A stretch of 64,000 nucleotides of DNA from Streptomyces sp. MNU76 (lineage in GTDB: Bacteria > Actinomycetota > Actinomycetes > Streptomycetales > Streptomycetaceae): positions 310,001 through 374,000 of the forward strand of contig NZ_JAJKLK010000003.1 in assembly GCF_020982545.1 (NCBI RefSeq), given 5' to 3'. Positions 1 to 8,289 of this stretch are shown here, piece after piece (the stretch's first letter is position 1; each line of letters starts with the position of its first letter). Under the pieces are notes generated by a model. The model searched no databases, was not told the DNA's origin, and saw only the letters and a list, made by a program, of their open reading frames with translations. The translations under genes and the position numbers were made by a program.

Positions 1-1
1 A

Positions 2-14
2 CACCAGGCCTCCT
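2..14 (-). promoter_or_regulatory. Ribosome binding site and possible GTG start of a gene leaving the left edge
   Basis: Read on the minus strand, AGGAGG (14-9) is followed four bases later by GTG (4-2). This looks like the start of a minus-strand gene whose body lies outside the window. The sigma-WhiG-like promoter at 93-120 and the neighbouring DUF3000 and hemE genes suggest this gene is whiI, the sporulation response regulator. No coding sequence is visible, so identity is inference. Confidence 0.4.
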
Positions 15-92
15 GGGATGCGGGACGGGGGCCGGCTCGCTGGGCTCGTGGGGTCGAAGCCGGGACGAACCGTGCTTTCAAGGTCACAGAGG

Positions 93-120
93 TCTTCGGC
101 ACCAAACCTCTGCTCCTTTA
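93..120 (-). promoter_or_regulatory. Sigma-WhiG (sigma-28-like) promoter candidate, probably PwhiI
   Basis: On the minus strand TAAA (120-117) is followed by a 16-base spacer and GCCGAAGA (100-93). The sigma-28/WhiG consensus is TAAA, about 15-16 bases, GCCGATAA, so the match is close. It points left, about 90 bases upstream of the GTG at the window edge. In S. coelicolor the whiI promoter is known to depend on sigma-WhiG, and whiI lies in this gene order; that link is from family knowledge. Confidence 0.6.
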
Positions 121-168
121 GAGAATGATCACGATTTGGTGAGTAACAATACGTTCAATTCGGACAAA

Positions 169-186
169 TCTTCGATCATTCGAAGA
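169..186. repeat. Palindrome upstream of the WhiG-type promoter
   Basis: TCTTCGA - TCAT - TCGAAGA is a perfect 7-bp inverted repeat centred about 60 bases upstream of the TAAA element at 117-120. It is too short and lacks a T tract for a terminator, so an operator is the more likely reading. The regulator is unknown. Confidence 0.45.
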
Positions 187-204
187 CCGAACGGTGTCGC
201 TTCA

Positions 205-238
205 TGTCGATACAAGGCCGAAAGTGGCCGTATCGACA
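205..238. repeat. Long inverted repeat between DUF3000 and the left-edge gene
   Basis: TGTCGATAC...GGCC and GGCC...GTATCGACA form a 9+4 bp inverted repeat with a 2-base bulge and a 6-base loop. It lies downstream of the DUF3000 gene's terminator and upstream of the WhiG-type promoter. It could be a second transcript-end hairpin or a protein-binding site. Confidence 0.4.
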
Positions 239-276
239 AAGTGATGGTTCTGATCGGCGTGGTGGCTCGCACGCGA

Positions 277-307
277 AAGGACCGTGCTCCGGCGGAGCAC
301 GGTCCTT
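277..307. terminator. Strong hairpin terminator after the DUF3000 gene
   Basis: A 14-bp perfect stem (277-290 with 294-307) closes a 3-base loop. It starts 16 bases beyond the stop codon of the minus-strand DUF3000 gene, where an intrinsic terminator is expected. T-poor terminators like this are normal in Streptomyces. Confidence 0.7.
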
Positions 308-322
308 CGAGGCGGAAAGGGT

Positions 323-994
323 TCAGCGGGACTGCGGGCCCCGCCGTTGCGGCAGCGACACCACCGCCGCGTCCCCGGGGTCGACCGCCGGAGGCAGGCC
401 CGCGATCTGGGCGAGCAGGTCGCACCAGGAGGCGAGGTGCGCGGCGGTGTCGGGCACCCCGCCCAGGACCTCGCGCGGGGTCCACGACGCCCGGATCTCG
501 ATCTGCGACGCGGCCGGCCGCGTCGCCAGCCCGCCGAAGTAGTGCGAGCTCGCCCGCGTCACCGTCCCGCTCGGCTCCCCGTACGACAGCCCCCGGGACT
601 GCAGGGCGCCGGTCAGCCACGACCAGCACACCTCCGGCAGCAGCGGATCGGCGGCCATCTCGGGCTCCAACTCCGCCCGGACCAGGGTCACCAGGCGGAA
701 CGTGCCCTGCCAGGCGTCGTGGCCCGCCGGGTCGTGCAGCAGCACCAGCCGGCCGTCGGCCAGGTCCTCGTCGCCCTCGACGACCGCGGCCTCCAGGGCG
801 TACGCGTACGGCGCGAGCCGCTGGGGCGGCTTGGTCGACTCGATCTCGATCTCCGGCCGCAGCCGTGGGGCCTGCAGCGCTTCGACGGCGGAGCGGAACG
901 GCAGCGGTGCCGTCTCCCTCGCATCGCGCTCCCCCTCCTTCGCGTCGTCCATCCCGCCAGCGCCGTCCGACAGTCGTCCCTGAGCCGCAGCCAT
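323..994 (-). CDS. DUF3000 family protein
   Basis: A 223-aa protein of the actinobacterial DUF3000 family, whose function is unknown. The conserved core runs from about residue 30 ([11 protein letters not shown]) to 205 and includes the family's [16 protein letters not shown] and CWSWLTGAL stretches. No signal peptide or membrane segment is visible. It is divergent from hemE, with which it shares a 153-bp promoter region, an arrangement conserved in Streptomyces. The ATG at 994 has no clear Shine-Dalgarno sequence, and an internal ATG near 952 is a possible alternative start. Confidence 0.8.
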   Translation of the reverse strand: MAAAQGRLSDGAGGMDDAKEGERDARETAPLPFRSAVEALQAPRLRPEIEIESTKPPQRLAPYAYALEAAVVEGDEDLADGRLVLLHDPAGHDAWQGTFRLVTLVRAELEPEMAADPLLPEVCWSWLTGALQSRGLSYGEPSGTVTRASSHYFGGLATRPAASQIEIRASWTPREVLGGVPDTAAHLASWCDLLAQIAGLPPAVDPGDAAVVSLPQRRGPQSR

Positions 995-1147
995 GCCGGA
1001 ACATTAAGGGGAACGGGGCCCGGGCGCAGGGCAAGACACCCGTGCGCTGGGTCACGGTCGCATCGCGCTGAGCGAACGCGGGCCGCGCCGACCCGTCGTC
1101 CACGGGGCGGGCCGTCGCTGTCAAGCGGGCGTGCGAGACTTTGCCTC

Positions 1148-2215
1148 GTGAGTGCCAACGCCAGCCCCTCGGGCCACCAGCCGACCGCCACGTACAACTC
1201 AGCCTTTCTGAAGGCGTGCAGGCGCGAGCCCGTGCCGCACACACCGGTGTGGTTCATGCGGCAGGCCGGGCGCTCGCTCCCCGAGTACCTGAAGGTGCGC
1301 CAGGGCATCGGGATGCTGGAGTCGTGCATGCGGCCCGAGCTGGTCACGGAGATCACCCTCCAGCCGGTCCGTCGGCACCGCGTGGACGCGGCGATCTACT
1401 TCAGCGACATCGTCGTCCCGCTCAAGGCCATCGGCATCGACCTCGACATCAAGCCCGGCGTCGGACCGGTCGTCGAGAAGCCGATCCGCAGCCGCGCCGA
1501 CCTCGCCCAGCTGCGCGACCTGACCCCCGAGGACGTCTCCTACGTCACCGAGGCCATCGGGCTGCTCACCGCCGAACTCGGGGAGACCCCCCTCATCGGT
1601 TTCGCGGGGGCCCCGTTCACCCTCGCCAGCTACCTCGTCGAGGGCGGCCCGTCCCGCACGTACGAGAACGCCAAGGCGATGATGTACGGCGACCCCGAGC
1701 TCTGGGCCGACCTGCTGGACCGTCTCGCCGAGATCACGTCCGCGTTCCTCAAGGTGCAGATCGAGGCGGGCGCCTCCGCCGTCCAGCTCTTCGACTCCTG
1801 GGCCGGAGCGCTGGCCCCGGCGGACTACCGCCGCTCGGTGCTGCCCGCCTCCGCGAAGGTCTTCCGGGCCGTCGAGTCCTACGGCGTCCCCCGCATCCAC
1901 TTCGGCGTCGGCACCGGCGAGTTGCTGGGCCTCATGGGCGAGGCCGGCGCGGACGTCGTCGGCGTCGACTGGCGGGTCCCGCTCGACGAGGCCGCCCGCC
2001 GCGTCGGCCCCGGCAAGGCGCTCCAGGGCAACCTCGACCCGACCGTCCTGTTCGCCGGTACGGAGGCCGTCGAGGCCAAGACCCGCGAGGTCCTCGACAC
2101 CGCCGCCGGCCTGGAGGGCCACGTCTTCAACCTCGGCCACGGCGTCATGCCCAGCACCGACCCGGACGCCCTGACCCGCCTCGTGGAGTACGTCCACACG
2201 CGGACGGCCCGCTAG
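1148..2215 (+). CDS. hemE: Uroporphyrinogen decarboxylase
   Basis: HemE (355 aa, the usual length) converts uroporphyrinogen III to coproporphyrinogen III in the cytoplasm by removing four acetate carboxyls. The family signatures are clear: [15 protein letters not shown] near the N-terminus and [17 protein letters not shown] in the middle. The frame is open far upstream, but the GTG at 1148 begins the conserved SAN...[22 protein letters not shown] start. There is no Shine-Dalgarno sequence before it, so the mRNA may be leaderless. The stop codon TAG lies inside a CTAG site used by both an IS element and a MITE (see findings); the reading frame itself is intact. Confidence 0.96.
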   Translation: MSANASPSGHQPTATYNSAFLKACRREPVPHTPVWFMRQAGRSLPEYLKVRQGIGMLESCMRPELVTEITLQPVRRHRVDAAIYFSDIVVPLKAIGIDLDIKPGVGPVVEKPIRSRADLAQLRDLTPEDVSYVTEAIGLLTAELGETPLIGFAGAPFTLASYLVEGGPSRTYENAKAMMYGDPELWADLLDRLAEITSAFLKVQIEAGASAVQLFDSWAGALAPADYRRSVLPASAKVFRAVESYGVPRIHFGVGTGELLGLMGEAGADVVGVDWRVPLDEAARRVGPGKALQGNLDPTVLFAGTEAVEAKTREVLDTAAGLEGHVFNLGHGVMPSTDPDALTRLVEYVHTRTAR

Positions 2216-2238
2216 AAGTTCGATGAAGATCTTGGTGA

Positions 2239-2268
2239 GGGTTGTCCGGCCGCCAGGCCGGACAACCC
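2239..2268. terminator. Hairpin inside the IS left end
   Basis: A 13-bp perfect GC-rich stem (2239-2251 with 2256-2268, loop GCCA) lies just after the transposase stop codon. It can end the transposase mRNA from the right and the hemE mRNA from the left, which would limit the effect of the insertion on its neighbours. Confidence 0.7.
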
Positions 2269-2274
2269 CTGTGG

Positions 2275-3863
2275 TCATGTAGTGGCCGGTGCGATGTGCC
2301 AGGTGCCACTGGTGTGGGTGAGTCCGAGGTTGATCAGTCGGCGGAGGTTGAGGGCGGCGGCTCGGGTGTGGAGCCAGGTGTCGTTCTTGATGGTGCCGCG
2401 GTAGCGCAGGCGCCGGTTGCCGTGGTGGACGAGCCAGGCGACGGCGCGTTCGACCGGGGGCCGCCAGCGGCGGTAGTCGGCCTGCCAGCCGGGGTCGGTG
2501 GCGGCCTGGCGGCGAGCGGCTGTCTGGAGGTTGTGGTGGGGCCGGATGGTCAGGATGCGTCCGGCCCTGGCTTTGGTGTGCACCGCTCGCGCAGGTGGCA
2601 TCCGGCGCATAGGTCCCCGAAAGAGGCTTTGCGTTGGTGGTGCTGCCCGCCGGGGTCGGACAGGGCGACGGTGTGTCCGGCCGGGCAGGTCACGACGGCC
2701 GTTTCGGTGTCGATGGCGAAGTCGTCGAGGGTGAAGCCGCCGGGGACGGCAGGCCGCAGCGGGGCGGGTTTGAGGAACAGCTGGTGCCCGGCCTCGTGGA
2801 GGGTCTGGCGGACATCGCCGGTGGAGTAGGCGGTGTCGCCGAAGACGTCCAGCGGGTTGTCCTCGTCGGCAAGCAGGTCCAGACCGACGGCGGCCTCGTG
2901 GTGTTCGGCTCCGGAGCCGGGCCGCAGGGCGACCGCGGTGTATAAGCCGGTCTCGGGCTCGATGGCCAGGTGGGCCTTGAAGCCGTCCTGCTGGTGGCTG
3001 CGCGTCTTGTGGACGTGCCGGGCTTCTGGATCGGTGGTGGAGACCATCCGGTTGGGGGCGGTGCCCCGGGTGATGCGCCAGCGTCCGTCGCGGCCGTCGG
3101 AGTCCTCGGCGGGCTCGACGTCCTGGCCGGCGACCAGGGCCAGAATGCCCACCGCGTTCGCGGCTTTCTCCGAGAGTTGCTGTTCGGGCAGGTGGCCCAG
3201 CAGCCGCAGCGCGTCTGTGACCAGGGCGTCGACCAGTTCGGCGCGGGCCTGCTCGTCGTTCCAGGCGATGCGGGGCTTGCCGGGGTCGGTGTAGTCGTGC
3301 GCGGTGCACTGGGCAGCGGCGACTGCGTCGGCGCCGGGGACCTCGCGGATCACCGCGCGGACGGCGGCGATGATCTGGGTGACGGTGTCCTGGGTGGCGA
3401 CCGCGTCGTCCAGCACGGTGGAGTCCAGTGCCCGGCGGTGCTTGCCCTTGAGGACGCCGGTGGCTTTCACGACCTCGCGCACGGCGTCGAAGATCCGGTT
3501 CGGGCGGGCGGAGCGGGACAGCCGGCGGCGGAAGTAGGCCAGCAGCGACGGGTCGAATGCCATGTCGTGAAGTCCCAGGCCGCATGCGGCCTTCCAGCGC
3601 AGGTCGCACCGCAGTTCCTGGACCGTCTCGAAGTCCGACAGCCCGTGCAGGGCCTGCAAGGTGATCGCGGCGGCCAGGATTTGTGGCGGCATGCTCGGCC
3701 GTCCGTTCACCGACGGGTACATGTCCGCGAACATCTCAGCCGGGAACAACTCGCCGCGATGCTCGGCCAGGAACGCGAACACGCTCCCGGCCGGGATCAG
3801 ATCCCGGCAGGTTTCCCACACGTCCGGCCCGACGGTCTCGCCGACCCACTCGCCCATCGCCAC
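2275..3863 (-). pseudogene. IS1182-family transposase, frameshifted
   Basis: The N-terminal part (from GTG 3863, or TTG 3902) carries the DUF772-type transposase domain (FADMYPSVNGRPSMPPQILA) and a DDE region beginning near ALDSTVLDDAVATQD. The frame breaks near 2575-2585, after CAGCHLRERC, and ends early at 2550. The missing C-terminus (IRPHHNLQTAARRQA, WRPPVERAVAWLVHHGNRRLRYRG) continues in the -1 frame to the stop at 2275. One lost base explains this. No classic slippery heptamer is present at the junction, so programmed frameshifting is less likely than mutation or a sequencing indel. Confidence 0.85.
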
Positions 3864-3929
3864 AAGACGAGTCTGGCCCTGCCGCTGACGCGGCAGGGCC
3901 AAAACCCAAGATCTTCATGAGCCTTCTAG

Positions 3930-4137
3930 GGCGTGTTTCGGAAGTCCCTTCTGCTCTGCGACGCCCGGCACGCTCCCCCGGTCTCGGCTGGCGCTCGACC
4001 GGGAGGTACCCCCACCGCCGCACCGGACGAAAGGCCAAGTACACCCAGTACGAGGCCTTTCGTCCGGCGCGCCGAGAGCACGCACCGGACGCCGCAGAGC
4101 CGCCCTTCGGGCGACGAAGGGACTTCCGAAACACGCC
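3930..4137. mobile_element. 208-bp MITE with 22-bp perfect terminal inverted repeats
   Basis: Positions 3930-3951 and 4116-4137 are perfect inverted repeats starting GGCGTGTTTCGGAAGTCCC. Both ends are bordered by CTAG (3926-3929 and 4138-4141). The interior has no convincing gene but holds a nested inverted repeat (CCGGACGAAAGGCC ... GGCCTTTCGTCCGG) and a copy of the CTCCCCC-type repeat at about 3970-4015. The ends resemble IS5-group elements common in Streptomyces; that affiliation is inference. With the IS1182 element removed, the MITE directly follows the hemE stop codon. Confidence 0.85.
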
Positions 4138-4165
4138 CTAGGCGATCACCCCTCGCGCCCGGGCC

Positions 4166-5014
4166 TCACCAGCCCGGCCGCGCCCGTCTGCCGAAGAGCA
4201 GGCCGCGTGGCTCGGGCGGGGGTGGGGTGCCGGGGCGCAGGGGCCAGGCGAGGAGCATGCCGGCGACGAAACCGACCAGGTGGGCCGCGTAGGCCACCGT
4301 GCCGATGTCGGAGACGCTCTCGCCGGACGAGTACACGGCCTGGAGCACGAACCAGGAGCCCAGCACCAGCCACGCGGGCAGTCTCAGCGGCAGGAAGACC
4401 AGGAACGGGACGAGGACCCAGACCCTGGCCTTCGGGTAGAGGACGAGATAGGCGCCTAGGACCCCCGCGATCGCACCTGAGGCGCCGATCAAGGGCTCAC
4501 CGGAGTCGGCGTTGAGGAGGGCGTAGCCGTACGACGCCGCGTACCCGCAGGCCACGTAGAACAGGGCGAACCGTATGTGGCCCAGCCGGTCCTCGATGTT
4601 GTTGCCGAAGATCAGCAGGAACAGCATGTTGCCCAGCAGGTGCAGCCAGCCGCCGTGCAGGAACAGCGCGGTGAGGACGGACAGCGCGGGCGACTTGTCG
4701 TAGCCCGGCGGGCCGAGCGCGCAGCCGCCCGACGGGGCGAGCTCGCCGGTGGGCACCAGCCGCGGCAGCTGATGGCGGATCAACTCCTGGGGTATCGCCG
4801 CGTACTGCTCCAGGAACGCCTGCGTATGGCACAGCCGGGCCACTTCGCTGTCGCCCGGCACGGAGCCGGCGAGACCCGGCATGAAGACGAAGACGAAGAC
4901 GTTCGCGGCGATCAGGGCGTAGGTCACATAGGGCGTGCGGCCCGCGGGGTTCACGTCATGGACGGGGATGACCACACCGGACTTGTGCCCCGGATATGCG
5001 GCCGGAATCAGCAT
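4166..5014 (-). CDS. Rhomboid family intramembrane serine protease
   Basis: A 282-aa polytopic membrane protein with the rhomboid catalytic dyad: Ser179 in GASG and His245 in AYAAHLVGF, plus the HGGWLHLLGNM segment (His125, Asn129) that forms the oxyanion region. Rhomboids cleave substrates within or near the membrane; the substrate here is not predictable. About six hydrophobic segments are visible between residues 28 and 260. The start is uncertain: ATG 5014 has no clear ribosome site, and GTG 4975 just before VIPVHDVNP is a plausible alternative. It is divergent from the small gene at 5131. Confidence 0.88.
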   Translation of the reverse strand: MLIPAAYPGHKSGVVIPVHDVNPAGRTPYVTYALIAANVFVFVFMPGLAGSVPGDSEVARLCHTQAFLEQYAAIPQELIRHQLPRLVPTGELAPSGGCALGPPGYDKSPALSVLTALFLHGGWLHLLGNMLFLLIFGNNIEDRLGHIRFALFYVACGYAASYGYALLNADSGEPLIGASGAIAGVLGAYLVLYPKARVWVLVPFLVFLPLRLPAWLVLGSWFVLQAVYSSGESVSDIGTVAYAAHLVGFVAGMLLAWPLRPGTPPPPEPRGLLFGRRARPGW

Positions 5015-5130
5015 CTCGGGGGTGGTGCGGGCCGGGCGTGGGATCGGTGTCGGCGCCGGTGAACATGCGGGGCGGGTGGTGCGTATGACTTCTCAACCGC
5101 GGATCTACGTATCTACGTGAGGAACAGGCG

Positions 5131-5484
5131 ATGAACGACCGAGTTACTCCGCCGATGCACGCCACCCCCGATGGTGAGGCCGAGATCTCGTTGGTGGTGC
5201 GGCTGCCCTGGGAAGACGTGGCCGCGCTCGGCCAGGAGGCCGGGCGGCTGGCCGCGCGGATGCAGCGGCCGGTGACGCTGGACGAGGCCGTGAGCCACCG
5301 GTTGCGGTCGGCCCGGCCGGCGGCGCACGCGAAGCCGGCCGCGGCCGCGGCGGCGCAGACGACGCCGGCTGCGGTGACCTCCGCTGTGACGTCGGCGGCG
5401 TCGGTGTCCTCGTTGCCCTCGCGTCCGCCGGCGGATCAGGCTCGGCAGGCCATAGATCGGATCACCGGTACGTCGGCCATGTGA
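5131..5484 (+). CDS. Small hypothetical protein, Ala-rich
   Basis: A 117-aa protein preceded by GAGGAA seven bases before the ATG, so probably real. The N-terminal half (about 20-65) is a helical, charged segment (SLVVRLPWEDVAALGQEAGR); the C-terminal half is a low-complexity Ala/Thr/Ser/Pro tail. There is no signal peptide, membrane segment or recognised domain. It stands alone between the rhomboid gene and the convergent flavoprotein gene. Function unknown. Confidence 0.6.
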   Translation: MNDRVTPPMHATPDGEAEISLVVRLPWEDVAALGQEAGRLAARMQRPVTLDEAVSHRLRSARPAAHAKPAAAAAAQTTPAAVTSAVTSAASVSSLPSRPPADQARQAIDRITGTSAM

Positions 5485-5540
5485 CGGGGTGGGAGGACGG
5501 GGATCGCCGTAGGGGTGCTGTGCGTTGCCGGGTGCGGGCT

Positions 5541-5604
5541 CGTCGTGGCTGGTCGCGCCCACGCGGCGGAGCCGCATATCGAAACAGCCCCGCGCCCCTC
5601 AAAG
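5541..5604 (+). repeat. Interspersed GC repeat, variant with GCGCCCACGCGGCGG insert
   Basis: Contains CGTCGTGGCTGGTCGCGC, shared with the copies at 34561, 47856, 51121 and 51212, followed by the GCGCCCACGCGGCGGAGCCG form also found at 37909-37960, and ends in CCCCGCGCCCCT. It lies between the convergent gene ends of the 117-aa protein and the flavoprotein. Confidence 0.7.
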
Positions 5605-5657
5605 GCCTGGGGCTCGGCCCCTGATGCCAGGCGCCCATATCGCGGGGCAGTCCCTCA

Positions 5658-7061
5658 TCAGGAGGCACCCTTCCGCACCGCCGCCGTCGCCTTTCTCGCC
5701 GCTACCAGGATCGGGTCCCAGACCGGGGAGAAGGGCGGCGCGTAGCCGAGGTCCAGGGCGGTCATCTGTTCCACCGTCATGCCCGCGGTGAGGGCCACCG
5801 CCGCGATGTCGACGCGCTTGCCCGCGCCCTCCCGGCCGACGATCTGGACGCCCAGGAGACGGCCGGTGCGGCGTTCTGCGAGCATCTTCACCGTCATGGG
5901 GGCGGCGCCGGGGTAGTAGCCCGCGCGGCTCGTGGACTCGACGGTGACGCTGACGTACCGGAGGCCGGCCCGGTCGGCGTCCTTCTCCCGCAGGCCGGTG
6001 CGGGCGATCTCCAGGTCGCAGACCTTGCTGACGGCGGTGCCGACGACACCGGGGAACGTGGCGTAGTCGCCGCCGACGTTGGCGCCGATGATCTGGCCGT
6101 GCTTGTTGGCGTGGGTGCCGAGCGGAATGTGCCGCTCGCGGCCCGAGACCAGGTCCAGGACCTCCACGCAGTCGCCGCCGGCCCAGATGTTCGCGTGGCC
6201 CCGCACGCGCAGGGCGAGATCGGTGAGCAGCCCGCCGTGGTCGCCCAGGGGCAGTCCTGCCGCCTTCGCCAGGGTCGTCTCGGGGCGTACGCCGATGCCC
6301 AGCACCACCACGTCGGCCGGGTGCTCGGCGTCCTCGGTGGCGACCGCGCGGACGCGGCCGTCGTCGTCGGTGCGCAGGGCGGTGACCTCGGCGTCGTCGA
6401 CCATGGTGATGCCCAGGCCCTCCATGGCCTTGTGCACCAGGCGGCCCATGTCCGGGTCCAGGGTGGACATCGGCTCCTTGCCGCGGTTGACGACCGTGAC
6501 CTCGTACCCCCGGTTGATGAGCGCCTCGGCCATCTCCACGCCGATGTATCCCGCGCCGACGACCACCGCGCGACGGCCCTCGGTGGCGGTGAGCGTGTCC
6601 AGCAGGGCCTGACCGTCGTCCAGGGTCTGCACCCCGTGCACCCCGGTCGCGTCGACGCCGGGCAGGTCGGGGCGGATCGGACGGGCGCCGGTCGCGATGA
6701 CGAGCTTGTCGTACGCGGTCCAGGTCTCGGTGCCCGCGTCGAGGTCCCGCGCCCGCACGCGGGAGCCCTCGACATCGATCTCCACGACCTCCGTACGCAT
6801 CCGCAGGTCGATGTCCCGGGCCCGGTGCTCCTCGGGCGAGCGCGCGATGAGCCGGTCGCGGTCGGGGACGTCGCCGCCCACCCAGTAGGGGATGCCGCAC
6901 GCCGAGTAGGAGGTGAAGTGGCCCCGTTCGAACGCCACGATCTCCAGGGCGTCGGGGCCCTTCAGCCGGCGGGCCTGCGACGCGGCGGACATGCCCGCCG
7001 CGTCGCCTCCGACGACCACCAGGCGTTCCCTCGAACGTTCTTCAGTGCGGCTCGTGTTCAT
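5658..7061 (-). CDS. FAD-dependent pyridine nucleotide-disulfide oxidoreductase (CoA-disulfide reductase / NADH oxidase type)
   Basis: A 467-aa flavoenzyme with an N-terminal FAD-binding motif (VVVGGDAAGMSAASQARR), the single redox cysteine Cys55 in SYSACGIPYWVGG typical of CoA-disulfide reductases and NADH oxidases, a second nucleotide-binding motif (VVVGAGYIGVEMAEAL) and a dimerisation domain with YYPGAAPMTVKM. It probably uses NAD(P)H to reduce a low-molecular-weight disulfide or oxygen; the physiological substrate cannot be read from the sequence. It is transcribed alone, convergent with the 117-aa gene. Confidence 0.88.
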   Translation of the reverse strand: MNTSRTEERSRERLVVVGGDAAGMSAASQARRLKGPDALEIVAFERGHFTSYSACGIPYWVGGDVPDRDRLIARSPEEHRARDIDLRMRTEVVEIDVEGSRVRARDLDAGTETWTAYDKLVIATGARPIRPDLPGVDATGVHGVQTLDDGQALLDTLTATEGRRAVVVGAGYIGVEMAEALINRGYEVTVVNRGKEPMSTLDPDMGRLVHKAMEGLGITMVDDAEVTALRTDDDGRVRAVATEDAEHPADVVVLGIGVRPETTLAKAAGLPLGDHGGLLTDLALRVRGHANIWAGGDCVEVLDLVSGRERHIPLGTHANKHGQIIGANVGGDYATFPGVVGTAVSKVCDLEIARTGLREKDADRAGLRYVSVTVESTSRAGYYPGAAPMTVKMLAERRTGRLLGVQIVGREGAGKRVDIAAVALTAGMTVEQMTALDLGYAPPFSPVWDPILVAARKATAAVRKGAS

Positions 7062-7100
7062 GGGAACAACGCTACGGGGGTCCCGCGTCCGGGGCCCGCG

Positions 7101-8096
7101 TCACTCCCGCTCCTGCCGCTCCTCCTCGTCCGGCGCGGAGGCCGGGAGCGAGGCGGCCGCGCCAGTCGTGGCCACCGCCGGCGCGGGCCGGCGGGAACGG
7201 GAGAGGCGGTACCACACGAGCAGCAGGAGCGCCGCGGCCACCGCGAAGGGCAGGACGGCGGCCAGCGCCAGGCCCAGCCAGCGGAAGACGGCGACGAACG
7301 CGTTCCACCCGCCGGCCAGGGCGTCCGCGAAGCCGGGGTCGTCGACGGCGGCCTTCTTCACCGCGGTCTCGGACAGGGAGAGCGTGATCGTGGCCAGGCT
7401 GGTGCGGTCCTTCAGGGACTTCTGCTGGGCCAGCAGGGACTCCAGGTCGGCCTGACGGGTGCTCAGCTCGCCCTCCAGCGTGACCACGTCGCCGAGTTTG
7501 GTCGCCTTGTCCATCAGTTCGCGGATCCGGGTCACACTCGCCCGCTGCGTCTTGATGCGGCTCTCCACGTCGACGACCTGGTCGGTGACGTCCTCGGCGT
7601 TCGTCTTCCGCTCGATCAGCTTGCCGGTGCCCTCCAGTTCGGTGAGGACCTCCTCGTACTTCTCGGCGGGCACCCTCAGGACGACCCTGGTGCGCTCGCG
7701 GTCCTTGCCGTCCCGGGTCGTGGACTCGCTGCCGACGAACCCACCCGCGCCCTCGACGGCGGTGCGGGCCTCGTCCAGGGCCTTCGGCACGTCCTTGACC
7801 CGCACGGTCAGGGTGGCGGTACGGATGATGTGGCTCGGGCTGACGTTCGGTACCTCGGAGCCCTTGCCCTTGCCGGTGTAGTCGCTGCTGCCGCTCTGCT
7901 CGGAGAGGGCACCCTCCTGGCGGGCCGCGCCGTCGTCGGCCGCGGACTTGGCCTGGCCGCTCGTGGCGTCACCGCGGTCGCCGGAGCAGCCCGTCACTGC
8001 CAGGGCGGCGGCGAGGAACAAAGCCGCCAGGGCCGCCGCGGGCCGCCGGGAACGTCGTCCGTGTGCCTCTGCCATTGATCCGTGCGTCTCTGCCAT
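7101..8096 (-). CDS. DUF4349 domain lipoprotein
   Basis: A 331-aa exported protein. A hydrophobic signal segment ends in the lipobox LAVTGC, so it should be lipid-anchored outside the membrane. The DUF4349 core follows (HIIRTATLTVRVKDVPKALDEA to about residue 260) with a likely coiled coil around SRIKTQRASVTRIRELMDKA, and a C-terminal membrane helix near residues 275-300. The start codon region is duplicated (MAETHGSMAEAHG): ATG 8096 has a G-rich ribosome site upstream, ATG 8075 has none. Function unknown. It is divergent from the coproporphyrinogen oxidase gene with a 193-bp shared promoter region. Confidence 0.82.
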   Translation of the reverse strand: MAETHGSMAEAHGRRSRRPAAALAALFLAAALAVTGCSGDRGDATSGQAKSAADDGAARQEGALSEQSGSSDYTGKGKGSEVPNVSPSHIIRTATLTVRVKDVPKALDEARTAVEGAGGFVGSESTTRDGKDRERTRVVLRVPAEKYEEVLTELEGTGKLIERKTNAEDVTDQVVDVESRIKTQRASVTRIRELMDKATKLGDVVTLEGELSTRQADLESLLAQQKSLKDRTSLATITLSLSETAVKKAAVDDPGFADALAGGWNAFVAVFRWLGLALAAVLPFAVAAALLLLVWYRLSRSRRPAPAVATTGAAASLPASAPDEEERQERE

Positions 8097-8289
8097 TGAG
8101 ATGTGCCCCCGAGGGTCGAGAAATCGCCTGTCTGCCTTGCTGACGGTCCTTTGACGCCGGAGCGGGCCGGAACGTTGGGCATGGGTCGTCGCGAAGCGGT
8201 CACAGTCGGGACTCGGCGGGGCCACGGCCGAGCCCTCGGTGGGCGGGACCGGCGCCATGGCTGTCGGTGACGTCTGAGAGGGTGGGAGC

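Larger units (their letters stand above)
2216..3925 (-). mobile_element. IS1182-family insertion sequence (about 1710 bp)
   Basis: Ends are defined by imperfect terminal inverted repeats: AAG-NNNN-ATGAAGATCTTGG read inward from 2216 and, on the opposite strand, from 3925. Each end abuts CTAG (2212-2215 and 3926-3929), consistent with a 4-bp target duplication. The left copy contains the hemE stop codon. The single transposase gene is frameshifted, so the element is probably not autonomous as sequenced. Confidence 0.8.

Noticed and set aside
129..1071. Long + and - frames over the DUF3000 gene
   Set aside because: They are Arg/Gly/Pro-rich shadows of the DUF3000 frame, without starts or family similarity.
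2575..2585. Programmed -1 frameshift in the transposase
   Set aside because: No X-XXY-YYZ slippery heptamer at the junction; IS1182 transposases are normally in a single frame.
2242..3920. Forward-strand frames across the IS element
   Set aside because: They are shadows of the minus-strand transposase; no independent gene features.
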